A stretch of 64,000 nucleotides of DNA. It comes from Phosphoribacter sp037045055 (lineage in GTDB: Bacteria > Actinomycetota > Actinomycetes > Actinomycetales > Dermatophilaceae). This document shows, piece by piece, positions 27,997-36,952 of this stretch (position 1 is its first letter; each line of letters starts with the position of its first letter). Location of the stretch: contig JBAOHJ010000003.1 in NCBI GenBank assembly GCA_037045055.1, positions 62,001 to 126,000 of the forward strand. Direction: 5' to 3'. The notes under the pieces are model-generated. The model was given only the letters and a program-made list of their open reading frames with translations. It was not told the origin of the DNA and searched no databases. Position numbers and translations under genes: made by a program.

Positions 27997-29721
27997 TCAG
28001 TCGCCGTCGAGCAGGTAGAGCGCACCGAGGTTGGCGTCGACCCTGATCCGCTGGCCGGTGCGGATGGTCTCGGTGCCGACGAACACGTTCATGAGCACCG
28101 GGATGCCGTACTCCCGACCGACGATCGCGGCGTGGGACAGGGAGGCGCCACGGTCCACGACCACCCCGGCGATGAAGGAGAACACCGGTGTCCAGCTCAC
28201 CGACGTGCTCGCGGCGACGAGGATCTCCCCCGGCTTGACCTCGGCGATCTCGTCCTCGCGCAGGATGACGCGAGCCACACCCTCGCACACCCCCGGCGAG
28301 CCGCAGGTGCCGTAGAGGTCGGCCTTGAGCTCCTCGCGCACCACCGGCATCGCCCCGACGACGACCTTGAGGGCGATCGGGTCCTGCGACTCGGCGAGCG
28401 CCGCCATCGCCTGCTCCATGTCGTAGCCGGGCTTGAGCAGCACCGGCGGGTTGGGGGCCTGCAGCCACGACTCCCACTCGGCGCGCCGGGCGGTGACCAC
28501 CGGGCGCAGGTCGAAGTTGTCCGGGTTGATGGCCGCCTTGCGGATCTCGTCGGGGATGAGGAAGAGCACGTCCTCGGGGTCGTCGATCGCCCCGCCGCCG
28601 TGCATCCGTCGACCCACCTCGACGGCCGCCCGACGCAGCAGGGCGTGGCTGTAGAGGTCGAGATAGTGGTCGTGCTCCTCGCTGAACACGCCGCTCTTCT
28701 GGGCCAGGCGCAGCAGCGTCGTGAACCACCCCTTCTGCTGGGGCGCCACCTTGGCGAGGACCTCGGCCTCTGCCCGCTCGCGCTGGGCGCTGATCCGGGC
28801 CCGCTCCTCGTCGAGGTTGAAGTCCCCGCCGCGGGACAGGAACTGCTTGATGTTGGTCATCACCGGAGTGGGGTCCTCGACCCATGTCGGCAGGTTGATC
28901 TCGGCCATCCGCTGGGCCCGCCACCCGTCGTGCTGCAGGAAGTCCCGCAGCTGGGTCATGAAGTCGCGGCCGGCCGGGCTCGCGGACAGCGCCGCCTCGA
29001 CCTGCTCGGGCGGGGTGTCCCGGAACACCTCGGCCAAGCCCATCCCCTCGGCCTGCTTGGAGAACTCCCAGATCCGCTTGTCCACCTGCAGGACCTTGTT
29101 GTCGAAACCGGTGATGAGCGTGTGGAACAGCGGACTCGTGTCGTCGATCCCGAGGATGTCCCGGCACATGTTCTCGAAGAGGATGAACCCGGTGAACGTC
29201 CCGTACATCATGTAGGTGTGGATCTCCCACATCCGTCGGGTCACCCCGAGGGCCTGCTCGAACTGCTCCAGCGCGTCGAAGTTGTCCAGGGCGGCGAGGT
29301 CCACGGCCTTGAGTCGCTCGTACCGGTCGAGCATCTCCTGCAGCAGCCCGCCCCACAGGCCGTCGAAGTCCTCGATGAAGGGGCGGATGCCCTCGCGGAA
29401 CCGCGCCTCCCGCTCGGCGCGCTCCCGCTCGCTCTTCACGGTCATCACGGTGAGGTAGCCGCCACCCTGGTGGAACCTCCAGTCCCAGCCCTTGACCTTG
29501 GGCAGCCCGATCTTCTCGGCGCCGTACTGCACGCCGGCCCGGCAGTAGTTGATCCAGGACCAGCCGAACAGCGGCGTCCACGGCGGCACCGAATGGGTGC
29601 CGTCGAGGAACCACGCCGGCGACTGCTCGAAGTCGACCGCCTCGTCGAACATGAAGCCCGGCACGGGGTCGGGGATGCGCATCGCCGCGGCGTCGGCCGG
29701 CCGCTCGAGCGTGTCGGTCAT
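27997..29721 (-). CDS. PpsA-like PEP-utilising phosphohistidine-domain protein, no ATP-grasp
   Basis: A 574-residue protein built like the large subunit of phenylphosphate synthase: a long helical N-terminal part of unknown detail, then a swivelling phosphohistidine domain GASLSHAAIVGREYGIPVL. The presumed phosphorylated histidine is His530. It lacks an ATP-grasp domain, so it needs a separate ATP-binding partner, most likely the PpsB-like protein at 38783. The ATG at 29721 follows GGAG. It is the second gene after the CrtI-like FAD enzyme (18-bp gap). The substrate is unknown; phosphoryl transfer to an enol, phenol or ketone is inferred from the family. Confidence 0.75.
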   Translation of the reverse strand: MTDTLERPADAAAMRIPDPVPGFMFDEAVDFEQSPAWFLDGTHSVPPWTPLFGWSWINYCRAGVQYGAEKIGLPKVKGWDWRFHQGGGYLTVMTVKSERERAEREARFREGIRPFIEDFDGLWGGLLQEMLDRYERLKAVDLAALDNFDALEQFEQALGVTRRMWEIHTYMMYGTFTGFILFENMCRDILGIDDTSPLFHTLITGFDNKVLQVDKRIWEFSKQAEGMGLAEVFRDTPPEQVEAALSASPAGRDFMTQLRDFLQHDGWRAQRMAEINLPTWVEDPTPVMTNIKQFLSRGGDFNLDEERARISAQRERAEAEVLAKVAPQQKGWFTTLLRLAQKSGVFSEEHDHYLDLYSHALLRRAAVEVGRRMHGGGAIDDPEDVLFLIPDEIRKAAINPDNFDLRPVVTARRAEWESWLQAPNPPVLLKPGYDMEQAMAALAESQDPIALKVVVGAMPVVREELKADLYGTCGSPGVCEGVARVILREDEIAEVKPGEILVAASTSVSWTPVFSFIAGVVVDRGASLSHAAIVGREYGIPVLMNVFVGTETIRTGQRIRVDANLGALYLLDGD

Positions 29722-29739
29722 GGTGAGTCTCCTTCGGTC

Positions 29740-31401
29740 CTAGAAGGTGCGGCCGGGTTGGTCCCAGAACCGCGGGAGTCCCCTGTCTTCACAGATCGCC
29801 TTGGCGGCGATGTAGCCACTGCCACGGCCGATGCCGGCGGCGGAGTGGACGTTCGAGGAGCAGTGGTACAGGCCCGGGATGGGGCTGCGCGGACCGGCCA
29901 GCTCCGGGAACGGCCGGAAGCGGCCCAGCTGCGAGGCCAGGTGCGAGCCCTCCGGCCAGCCCCCCTCCAGCATGTCGGGGTGGCCCGCGAGGATGTCGTA
30001 GGGGGTGTAGAAGCGGGTGGCGATGACGTTGTCGCGGGTCATGTTCGGCGCGTACTTGGGCCACTCGTCCAGCCAGCGCTCGACGTACTCGTCGCGGATC
30101 CGCCCCCACTCGCGCGCGGAGAAGAAACGCGCCGGCGCGGTGAACTCCTCCACCATGATCATGTGCTTGCCGTCGGCGGCCCGGCTCGGGTCCCAGATGC
30201 TGTCCGGTGCGGTGAGGCCGCTGAGGCGCTGGGACACCCCGAGCAGGAAGATCTCGTGCTGCCACTTCGAGGCCAGGTACTCCGGGTCCTTGGGGCCGGT
30301 GTAGAGACGGGGCTGACTGCCCACCCCGGGGTTGACGTTCTCCGCGAGGTACTGCGGCTGCTCGTGCAGAGCGACCCCGCCCCAGAGCACCTGCCCGCGG
30401 TCGTAGTTGATGTTGTGCAGGCGGTGGCGGATCTTGTCGCCGATGTCGTAGTCGCGCAACAGCCGCAGGTAGGTCTGCGGCATACCGAGGTCCGACACGA
30501 CGACCGGCGCGTCGACCCGCGTCCCGTCCGAGGTCGTCACCCCGACGGCCCGACCGCCGTCGACGACGATCCGGTCGACGTCCTGGCCGGTGAGGTACTC
30601 CACGCCGAGCTTGCGGCCGGCGCTGACCAGGGTCTCGGTGATCCGACGGGTGCCGCCCTTGACGATGGAGGCCGGTTCGAAGGACAGCACCAGCCCCATG
30701 ACGTGGAAGAGGGTGTGCAGGCCACCCGGGTCGTCCGGGAACGTGCCGCCTGAGGTCGGGGTGGCCCGCATGTAGAGGCTGCGCAGCTCGTCGCTCTCGA
30801 AGTAGTCGTAGGCGATCTGCCGGGTCGACATGAACTGGTGCACCGGCTCGACCTGGCTGTCTGGGATGCCCAGCAGGCGCTCCATGGGGTCCGGCTCCGA
30901 CCAGGGCGTGGGCGCGCTGAACCGGGCGGTGTGGAAGGCGGCCTTCCAGTAGGTGTTGTAGGCGTCGAACAGCCGCAGGTAGGTGTCGGCGTCACGCTGG
31001 GAGAACGCCTTGATCTGCTCGTAGGTCTTGTCGACGTTGTCCTGCGCCAGCTCGGTGCGCCCGGTCACCTCGTCGACGACGCGATAGGCCGAGTAGCCGA
31101 TGAAACTCGACCCGTCGTCGAAGATGATCCCTTCGTTCTGCTCGGGGAAGATGTACTCCAGCCCTTCGCCGGGCAGGTCGAAGTCCCAGTAGGCCGGGTG
31201 GCCGTAGAACCGCGTCCAGTGCGCGCAGGGGCTCTGCAGGAAGCCCGGTGCCGGGCCCTCCTCGCTGATCGCCGCACCGCCGAGGGCGGTATGCCGTTCC
31301 AACACCAGGGTCTTCAGCCCCGCCTTGGCCAGGTAGGGAGCGACGATCGAGGCGTGGTGCCCGCCGCCGATGAGGATGGCGTCGTAGCTCGCGTCGGCCA
31401 T
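29740..31401 (-). CDS. Phytoene-desaturase-like NAD(P)/FAD-dependent oxidoreductase
   Basis: A 553-residue CrtI-type flavoprotein. The N-terminal dinucleotide-binding motif is ILIGGGHHASIVAPYLAKAG followed by LVLERHTALGGAA. The C-terminal FAD motif is NVHSAAGIGRGSGYIAAKAI. No carotenoid genes are nearby, so desaturation or isomerisation of another hydrophobic or cyclic substrate is more likely. The ATG at 31401 has AAGGAG seven bases before it. It heads a two-gene operon with the PpsA-like protein. Its promoter region (operator 31605-31621) lies inside the 3' end of the upstream MDR gene. Confidence 0.78.
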   Translation of the reverse strand: MADASYDAILIGGGHHASIVAPYLAKAGLKTLVLERHTALGGAAISEEGPAPGFLQSPCAHWTRFYGHPAYWDFDLPGEGLEYIFPEQNEGIIFDDGSSFIGYSAYRVVDEVTGRTELAQDNVDKTYEQIKAFSQRDADTYLRLFDAYNTYWKAAFHTARFSAPTPWSEPDPMERLLGIPDSQVEPVHQFMSTRQIAYDYFESDELRSLYMRATPTSGGTFPDDPGGLHTLFHVMGLVLSFEPASIVKGGTRRITETLVSAGRKLGVEYLTGQDVDRIVVDGGRAVGVTTSDGTRVDAPVVVSDLGMPQTYLRLLRDYDIGDKIRHRLHNINYDRGQVLWGGVALHEQPQYLAENVNPGVGSQPRLYTGPKDPEYLASKWQHEIFLLGVSQRLSGLTAPDSIWDPSRAADGKHMIMVEEFTAPARFFSAREWGRIRDEYVERWLDEWPKYAPNMTRDNVIATRFYTPYDILAGHPDMLEGGWPEGSHLASQLGRFRPFPELAGPRSPIPGLYHCSSNVHSAAGIGRGSGYIAAKAICEDRGLPRFWDQPGRTF

Positions 31402-31582
31402 GAGGTCTCCTTCGCACTGCGGCCCACCGCGTCGGGCGAGCGGGCCGGGGCTGTCGGTTTGTCGCGGTGCGCCGCGCTCGACCGGGGAGCCCGTCCGACC
31501 TCGTCTCGACGGACGGGGCGAGGGTCCCTGCCGGTGCCGCGGTGCTGTCCGGTTACCACGAGGGTCCTCCCGTCGTGGCGTA

Positions 31583-31621
31583 CGTCACAGGGAAACCTCC
31601 CTCGGTTTCATCTCGTGAAAC
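31583..31621 (-). promoter_or_regulatory. Putative IclR operator and promoter element for the FAD enzyme operon
   Basis: GTTTCAT-CTC-GTGAAAC at 31605-31621 (one mismatch from a perfect palindrome), then 14 bp, then CGTCACAG at 31583-31590. The same two elements with the same 14-bp spacing occur at 41736-41774 before the carboxylase operon. Read on the minus strand the order is operator, spacer, CTGTGACG, gene. The CGTCACAG box contains the stop codon of the MDR gene. Confidence 0.6.
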
Positions 31622-32577
31622 CCACCCGGTCCTCCGGTCAGCACGATCCGTCCCCGCAGGCCGCCGCGCTCCAGCCGACGGTGCGCCTGCGCCGCCTGCG
31701 CCACCGGCATCGTCATGGCCACCCGCGGGGTGAGCGCGCCGATCTCGACCGCCTGTCGCACCAGGTCGAGCCGGTCGGCCCGACGGTCGTCGTCGTAGAC
31801 CCACACCGGCGTCACGGTCACCGGATGACCCGGCACGCCGGTCCACCGCCGCAGCGACGCGAACCGTCCGCCGTCGCGGACCGCCGACAGGGCCAGCTCG
31901 TCGAGCACGGCGGCATCGACGAGCCCGTCGACCCCGGACGGGGCGACGACCCGCACGTGGTCGGCGAACCCCGGGCCGCGTTCGAGGACCCACGTCGCCC
32001 CGAGACGCTCGACGAGGGCACGGTCGGCCGGCGCCGCGTCCGCGACGACCCGCAGGCCCCGCTGCGCGGCCAGCTGGACGACGTACCCCCCGAGCACGCC
32101 GGCGGCACCGGTGACGGCGAGGGTGCCACCCGTCGGGACGTCGACGATGTCCAGGGCCTGCAGGGCGGTCAGCCCGTTCATGGGGACCGTCGCGGCCTCG
32201 GCGAAGCCCAGGCAACGTGGCATCCGGGCCACCGCGTCGACGTGCGCCACGAGGAACTCCACGTAGGCGCCGCCGTTGCCCTGCAGCGGCACCGCCATGG
32301 TCATGACCCGGTCGCCCACGGCCCAGGCCGAGGTGTCCAGCTCGTCGGTCGCCGGGCCGACCTCGTCGAGCACCCCGGCCGCGTCCATCCCGGGCACGTG
32401 CGGTGGCGGCAACAGCCCCACCCCGCGACGCCCTTGACGCACCGCGACGTCGACCGGGTTGACGGCGGCGGCCCGCACCGCGATCCGGACCTGCCCCGGA
32501 CCGGCGTGCGGCTCTGGCACCCGGTGGACGCGCAGGACCTCCGGCCCGCCCGCCTCGAGGAACCCGACGACCCGCAT
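31585..32577 (-). CDS. MDR-family zinc-independent alcohol dehydrogenase/quinone reductase
   Basis: A 330-residue medium-chain reductase of the quinone-oxidoreductase type. It starts MRVVGFLEAGGPEVLRVHRV, has VPGMDAAGVLDEVG, the NADPH-binding loop LAVTGAAGVLGGYVVQLAA and the C-terminal GRIVLTG. Structural zinc cysteines are absent. I prefer the ATG at 32577 over one at 32601 because it matches the family start and has a GGGGG tract upstream. It is the last gene of the eight-gene operon and may reduce an enone or quinone-like intermediate. Substrate unknown. Confidence 0.8.
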   Translation of the reverse strand: MRVVGFLEAGGPEVLRVHRVPEPHAGPGQVRIAVRAAAVNPVDVAVRQGRRGVGLLPPPHVPGMDAAGVLDEVGPATDELDTSAWAVGDRVMTMAVPLQGNGGAYVEFLVAHVDAVARMPRCLGFAEAATVPMNGLTALQALDIVDVPTGGTLAVTGAAGVLGGYVVQLAAQRGLRVVADAAPADRALVERLGATWVLERGPGFADHVRVVAPSGVDGLVDAAVLDELALSAVRDGGRFASLRRWTGVPGHPVTVTPVWVYDDDRRADRLDLVRQAVEIGALTPRVAMTMPVAQAAQAHRRLERGGLRGRIVLTGGPGGFHEMKPREVSL

Positions 32578-32607
32578 CCGGGCGCCCCCGCCGCTAGGCA
32601 TCCGCGC

Positions 32608-34599
32608 CTACCGGGGAGATCGCCGGCGGGCCGCCAACCGGACGTAGCCGTCCAGGGAGCTCGGATCGATCAGCGTGCCGGTCGCGGCGACGCTCTCGGG
32701 GTCGGCGCCCTGCAGGATCCGCTTCACCGGGATCTCGAGCTTCTTGCCGGTGCGGTTGACCGGCACGGCGGGCACCGCCTCGATGAGGTCCGGGACGTGC
32801 CGTGGCGACAGGGCGGTGCGCAGGGCTTGGGTGATCCTGCCGCGGACCTGCTCGTCGATGTCGACCCCGTCCGTGGGGACGACGAAGAGGATGAGCTCCC
32901 CCGAGCCACCGTCGGGGTCCTCGAGGTGGACGACCAGGCTCTGGGCGATCTCGGGCAGGTCCTCGACCACCTGGTAGAACTCCGCCGTGCCCAGGCGCAC
33001 CCCACCCCGGTTGAGCGTGGCATCGCTGCGGCCGGTGATGACCGCCGTGCCCGCCGGGCTGAACCGGACCCAGTCGCCGTGCCGCCACACCCCGGGGTAG
33101 TCCTCGAAGTACGCTGCGCGGTAACGCGATCCGTCGGCATCGCCCCAGAGGCCGACCGGCATCGAGGGCATCGGCGCGGTGATCACCAGCTCCCCCAGCT
33201 CACCGACCACCTCGTTCCCCTGCGGGTCGAAGGCCTTGGCATCCACACCCAGGCTGGCCGCGGACATCTCCCCCTCGTAGACCGGCAGGAGGGTGGCGGC
33301 CTGGATCAGCCCACAGCACACGTCGGTGCCGCCGCTGCCGACGTTGAGCAGCACCCCGTCGCCGAACTGCTCGTGGCACCAGCGATAGCCCTCGACCGGC
33401 AGCGGGCTGCCCGAGGCGCCGAGCTGGCGGACCGTGGACAGGTCGAAGTCCCGGCCCGGCTGCCGGCCCTCCTTGCGGCACTGCATGAGGTATGCCGGTC
33501 CGGCCCCGATCATCGTCGGCCGGGTCTGCTGCGCGATCCGCCACAGGTTGTCCAGGTCCGGGTGGACGAGATTGCCGTCGAAGAGGACCATCGACGCGCG
33601 GACCAGCGGACAGGAGGCCAACACGTTCCACAGCATCCACGCCGTGGTGCTGGGCCACAGCAGCCGGTCGCCCGGGCCGAGGTCGAAGTGCAGCGCGTTG
33701 CTCTTGAGGTGCTCCAGCAGGATCCCGCCGTGGCCGTGGACGATGGCTTTCGGCTTGCCCGTCGTCCCCGACGAGAAGAGGACGTAGAGCGGGTGGGCGA
33801 ACGGGACCGCTTCGAAGGTCAGGGGCTCGTCGGTGGGTGCGGCCAGCTGCGCCCAGGACATGGCGTCCTCGAGCGGGTGCGGTCCGTAGGGCACGTGCAC
33901 CACGGTCTGCACGGTGGGCAGTGCCGCACGGATCTGGGCGACTTCGGCGCGCCGATCGATCTGCTTGTCGCCGTAGGTATACCCGTCGACGGCGAGCAGC
34001 ACCGTCGGCTCGACCTGGGCGAACCTGTCGATGACGCTCGGCGCGCCGAACTCGGGTGCGCAGCTGGCGAAGACCGCACCGAGGCTGGCCACCGCATACA
34101 GGGCCACCACGGCCTCGGGGATGTTCGGCAGGTAGGCGACCACGCGATCCCCGCGGCCGACGCCGAGGCGCCGCAGGCCGGCAGCGACCCGGCGGACCTG
34201 CTCCTCGATCTGCCCGAGTGTGAGATCGGCGCGGGGGCGAGTCTGCGAGTAGGAGACGATCCGGACCTCGTCGCGGTCCTGGGGGAACCGAAAGCAGTGC
34301 TCGGCCCAGTTGAGCGTCGCGCCCGGGAACCACTGCGCCCCAGGCATGTCCCGCGACCCGAGCACCCGCTCGTGGGGCGAGTGCGACACGACGCCGAAGT
34401 AGTCCCAGATGGACTGCCAGAACTGCTCCGGCTCGCTCACCGACCATCGGTGTAACGCCGGGTACTCGGGCAGGGCGAGCCCCCGATGCTCGCGCAGCCA
34501 GGTGGCATAGGCGTGCAGCTGGGAGTGCTCGCGTCGAGTCGGGTCGTACTCGTAGAGCACCGCGGGCACGCGCGGGCCGGCAGTGGCGGACGGCGGCAT
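32608..34599 (-). CDS. Acetoacetyl-CoA synthetase
   Basis: A 663-residue ANL-superfamily ligase forming acetoacetyl-CoA (or a related 3-oxoacyl-CoA) from the acid, ATP and CoA. It has the acetoacetyl-CoA synthetase version of the AMP-binding motif, LFSSGTTGKPKAIVHGHGG, then LGASGSPLPVEGYRW, NVGSGGTDVCCGL and the C-terminal lysine motif NRTGKKLEIPVKRIL. Length and start fit the family (about 650 residues). It lies 6 bp after the HAD gene. In this operon the natural reading is activation of a beta-keto acid produced by the adjacent biotin-dependent carboxylase. Confidence 0.88.
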   Translation of the reverse strand: MPPSATAGPRVPAVLYEYDPTRREHSQLHAYATWLREHRGLALPEYPALHRWSVSEPEQFWQSIWDYFGVVSHSPHERVLGSRDMPGAQWFPGATLNWAEHCFRFPQDRDEVRIVSYSQTRPRADLTLGQIEEQVRRVAAGLRRLGVGRGDRVVAYLPNIPEAVVALYAVASLGAVFASCAPEFGAPSVIDRFAQVEPTVLLAVDGYTYGDKQIDRRAEVAQIRAALPTVQTVVHVPYGPHPLEDAMSWAQLAAPTDEPLTFEAVPFAHPLYVLFSSGTTGKPKAIVHGHGGILLEHLKSNALHFDLGPGDRLLWPSTTAWMLWNVLASCPLVRASMVLFDGNLVHPDLDNLWRIAQQTRPTMIGAGPAYLMQCRKEGRQPGRDFDLSTVRQLGASGSPLPVEGYRWCHEQFGDGVLLNVGSGGTDVCCGLIQAATLLPVYEGEMSAASLGVDAKAFDPQGNEVVGELGELVITAPMPSMPVGLWGDADGSRYRAAYFEDYPGVWRHGDWVRFSPAGTAVITGRSDATLNRGGVRLGTAEFYQVVEDLPEIAQSLVVHLEDPDGGSGELILFVVPTDGVDIDEQVRGRITQALRTALSPRHVPDLIEAVPAVPVNRTGKKLEIPVKRILQGADPESVAATGTLIDPSSLDGYVRLAARRRSPR

Positions 34600-34605
34600 A
34601 CCGAG

Positions 34606-35469
34606 TCAGCTCCTCGATTCGTCGGGACGGTGTCCGTCGAGGACCGCGACCATCTCGGCCACGGTCGGGAAGACCAGATCGCGACGCAGCGCCGCGGGCT
34701 GGGCGGCGAAGTCCGCCTCGGTGGCGATCCCGGTGAGCACGGCGACCGCGACGGCGCCGCTGCGACGGGCCATCGGCACCTCGAGCTCCGGGTCGTCGCC
34801 GACGACCGCGATCTCAGGCGGCCGGCGGCCCACACGTCGGGCCGCCGCGCGCATGGCGACCGCCGAGGGTTTGCCGACGACCTCGATGCGTGCGCCGGTG
34901 ATGCTGCGCAGCCCGGCGGCGATGGCCCGAGACGTCGCCAGGGTCCGACCCTTGGCGGTGGCGTAGTAGGGCGACATCGAGGCGCTGTACAACCGGGCGC
35001 CGGACTCCAGCGCGTGGCACGCCGCCTCGAGATGCTCGTAGCGCAGCTGGGGGAACCAGCCGACGACGACGGCGTCGACCTGCGCGGGCCGGCCCTTGGC
35101 GGCGAGCACCTCGACCCCCACCTGCCGCAGGGTGGCCGCGGCACTGCCGGCGGCCAGCACCATGACCCGGCGGTGCCGGCGGCGGCGGCAGATGTCGACG
35201 ACGATGTCCAGTGGGGTGAGCACCTCGCGCGCGGCGACGGGCAGGCCCGCCGCACGCAGTGCCGCGGCATACCTCGCACTGCTCTTGTTCGTCCCGTTGG
35301 TGAACACGACCAGGGGGATATCCCTCGTGCGCAACAGGTTCACCAGGTCCACCGCTCCCGGCAGCGGGCGCATCCGACTGGTCAGATGGTCGCCGACGGC
35401 CAGCGTGCCGTCCATGTCCAGCACGAAGCCCCGAGCGGCGCGCAGCCGCCGCACCGCGTCATCGGTCAC
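34606..35469 (-). CDS. HAD-IIA (NagD/p-nitrophenyl phosphatase-like) phosphatase
   Basis: A 287-residue HAD-superfamily hydrolase of class IIA. The nucleophile motif is FVLDMDGTL, motif II is VVFTNGTNKS, and GKPSAVAMRAAARRVG with AVVGDDPELEV completes the metal site. I choose GTG at 35469, which has GGAGG five bases upstream and overlaps the carboxyltransferase end, over ATG at 35481. NagD-like enzymes hydrolyse small phosphate esters including aryl phosphates. In an operon with PpsA/PpsB-like phosphorylating proteins, a role in removing or recycling an enol or aryl phosphate is plausible but unproven. Confidence 0.78.
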   Translation of the reverse strand: MTDDAVRRLRAARGFVLDMDGTLAVGDHLTSRMRPLPGAVDLVNLLRTRDIPLVVFTNGTNKSSARYAAALRAAGLPVAAREVLTPLDIVVDICRRRRHRRVMVLAAGSAAATLRQVGVEVLAAKGRPAQVDAVVVGWFPQLRYEHLEAACHALESGARLYSASMSPYYATAKGRTLATSRAIAAGLRSITGARIEVVGKPSAVAMRAAARRVGRRPPEIAVVGDDPELEVPMARRSGAVAVAVLTGIATEADFAAQPAALRRDLVFPTVAEMVAVLDGHRPDESRS

Positions 35470-36952
35470 CGCTGCCTCCATCGGACGCCGGCGAGCCGGC
35501 CAGGGCCAGGTGCACCCCGGGGGCCGTCACGGCCAGTGCACGCAGCGGCGGGCGGGCCGCCACACCGCGCAACAGCCGGGTGAGCTGGAAGACCGCCGGG
35601 TCGTAGTGGGTGGGGGCCGGGCCGGCGGCGAGCATGGCGTCCACGTGCTCGGCCGGCATGCTCGCCCGCAGCAGCAGCTCCTCGTCGGGGATCCGGGTGC
35701 CGAAGCGCGCGCGCAGCTGCGCCGGCGTGGACGGGTCGGGCTCGTCGCGGATCTCCGCGGCGCGGGGCCGGCCCAGGATGCGGTCCAGCACATCCGGGTC
35801 GATCGGCGCCGGGGGCTTGCCGAAGGTGCCCAGGGCATAGCGGATGACCTGATCGGCAACCGTGTCGTAGCGCTGGGCGCCGATGACGTTGAACAGCGCC
35901 TGCGAGCAGACGATCTGCGGGAACGGGGTGACCATGATCGGATAGCCGAGCTCGGCCCGGACCTGCTCGACCTCCGCGATGACCTCGTCGAACCGGTGCT
36001 CGTGACCGATCTCGGCCAGCTGGCGGCGGGTGGTGGTCAGCACACCTCCGGCGACCTGATGCCGGGTGAACGCGGCGTCGTACCCGCCCGGGCCACCGGC
36101 AGGCAGTCCCTCGGCGCGGGCGAGGTCGTCGATGAAGTCGGACACCAGGGCCAGCGCGCGGTCGTCGACGTCGACGGTGTGCCCGGCCTCGCGAAGGTTG
36201 GCGACGAGCTGGCGCGCCTGCGGCAGGGACGAGCCGTTGCCCAGCGCCCCGCAGCCGACCTGCAGGTGCTCGACTCCGAGCTCGGCGGCCACCAGGTAGG
36301 AGAACTGCGACAGCCCGATCGTGCAGTGCGAGTGCAGCTCCAAGGGCTTGCCGGCCAGCGCGGCCTGGATGGTCGGCAGCAGGGTGCGGGCCCGCTCGGG
36401 GCTCAGGATGCCGGCCGGGTCCTTGAGGTAGGCGCGATCCATGTCGGGGCACCCGGCCACCGCCGCGGCGAGCCGCCCGTAGAAGGCGTCGTCGTGGACC
36501 TCGCTGATCGTGTAGGTCAGAGCGACGATCACCTCGGCGACGCCGGCCGACTTGCACATCCGCGCCGTGTCGAGCATGGCGCCCAGGTCGTGCATGGGGT
36601 CCAGCACCACCACCCGGGAGATCCCGGAGTCGACCAGCCGGTCGTAGACCAGTTGCATGACGTCCGGATGGGCCAGATCCCAGGAGATGAACCGCAGGCC
36701 GGTGCCGATGAACTGCAGGTGCGTGTCGGGCATCAGCTTGCGCACCAGCCGATTGCGCTCCCATGGGTTCTGCCGGTGGTTGCGCACCGCGACGCCCATG
36801 GCGGTGCTCGAGGAGAAGTCCAGCGTGCGGAAGCCGGCTCGGGCCAGCAGCGGGGCCATCGTGACGATGTGCTCGGTCCGCAGCCCGACTGCCCCCCAGA
36901 TGCTCTGGTTGCCGTCTCGGACGGACACGTCCACGAGCCGGATCGCGGTCAT
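35459..36952 (-). CDS. Biotin-dependent carboxyltransferase, pyruvate-carboxylase/OadA fold, altered substrate site
   Basis: A 497-residue carboxyltransferase of the pyruvate carboxylase/oxaloacetate decarboxylase alpha type. Metal and biotin-site residues are kept: VRDGNQS (Asp13, Gln16), the carbamylated-lysine motif AYLKDPAGIL (Lys177) and LHSHCTIGL (His207, His209). The LLRGxN-type segment whose arginine binds the carboxylate of pyruvate is replaced by LQFIGTGLRF (residues 79-88), so pyruvate is an unlikely substrate. There is no fused biotin domain; the carrier is separate (38307). The ATG overlaps the biotin carboxylase stop. I infer transfer of CO2 to the methyl or methylene carbon of a ketone. 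Confidence 0.82.
   Translation of the reverse strand: MTAIRLVDVSVRDGNQSIWGAVGLRTEHIVTMAPLLARAGFRTLDFSSSTAMGVAVRNHRQNPWERNRLVRKLMPDTHLQFIGTGLRFISWDLAHPDVMQLVYDRLVDSGISRVVVLDPMHDLGAMLDTARMCKSAGVAEVIVALTYTISEVHDDAFYGRLAAAVAGCPDMDRAYLKDPAGILSPERARTLLPTIQAALAGKPLELHSHCTIGLSQFSYLVAAELGVEHLQVGCGALGNGSSLPQARQLVANLREAGHTVDVDDRALALVSDFIDDLARAEGLPAGGPGGYDAAFTRHQVAGGVLTTTRRQLAEIGHEHRFDEVIAEVEQVRAELGYPIMVTPFPQIVCSQALFNVIGAQRYDTVADQVIRYALGTFGKPPAPIDPDVLDRILGRPRAAEIRDEPDPSTPAQLRARFGTRIPDEELLLRASMPAEHVDAMLAAGPAPTHYDPAVFQLTRLLRGVAARPPLRALAVTAPGVHLALAGSPASDGGSGDR

Noticed and set aside
29740..31401. Carotenoid biosynthesis (phytoene desaturase)
   Set aside because: No phytoene synthase, GGPP synthase or cyclase is nearby; the gene is paired with a PpsA-like protein under a catabolic-type regulator.
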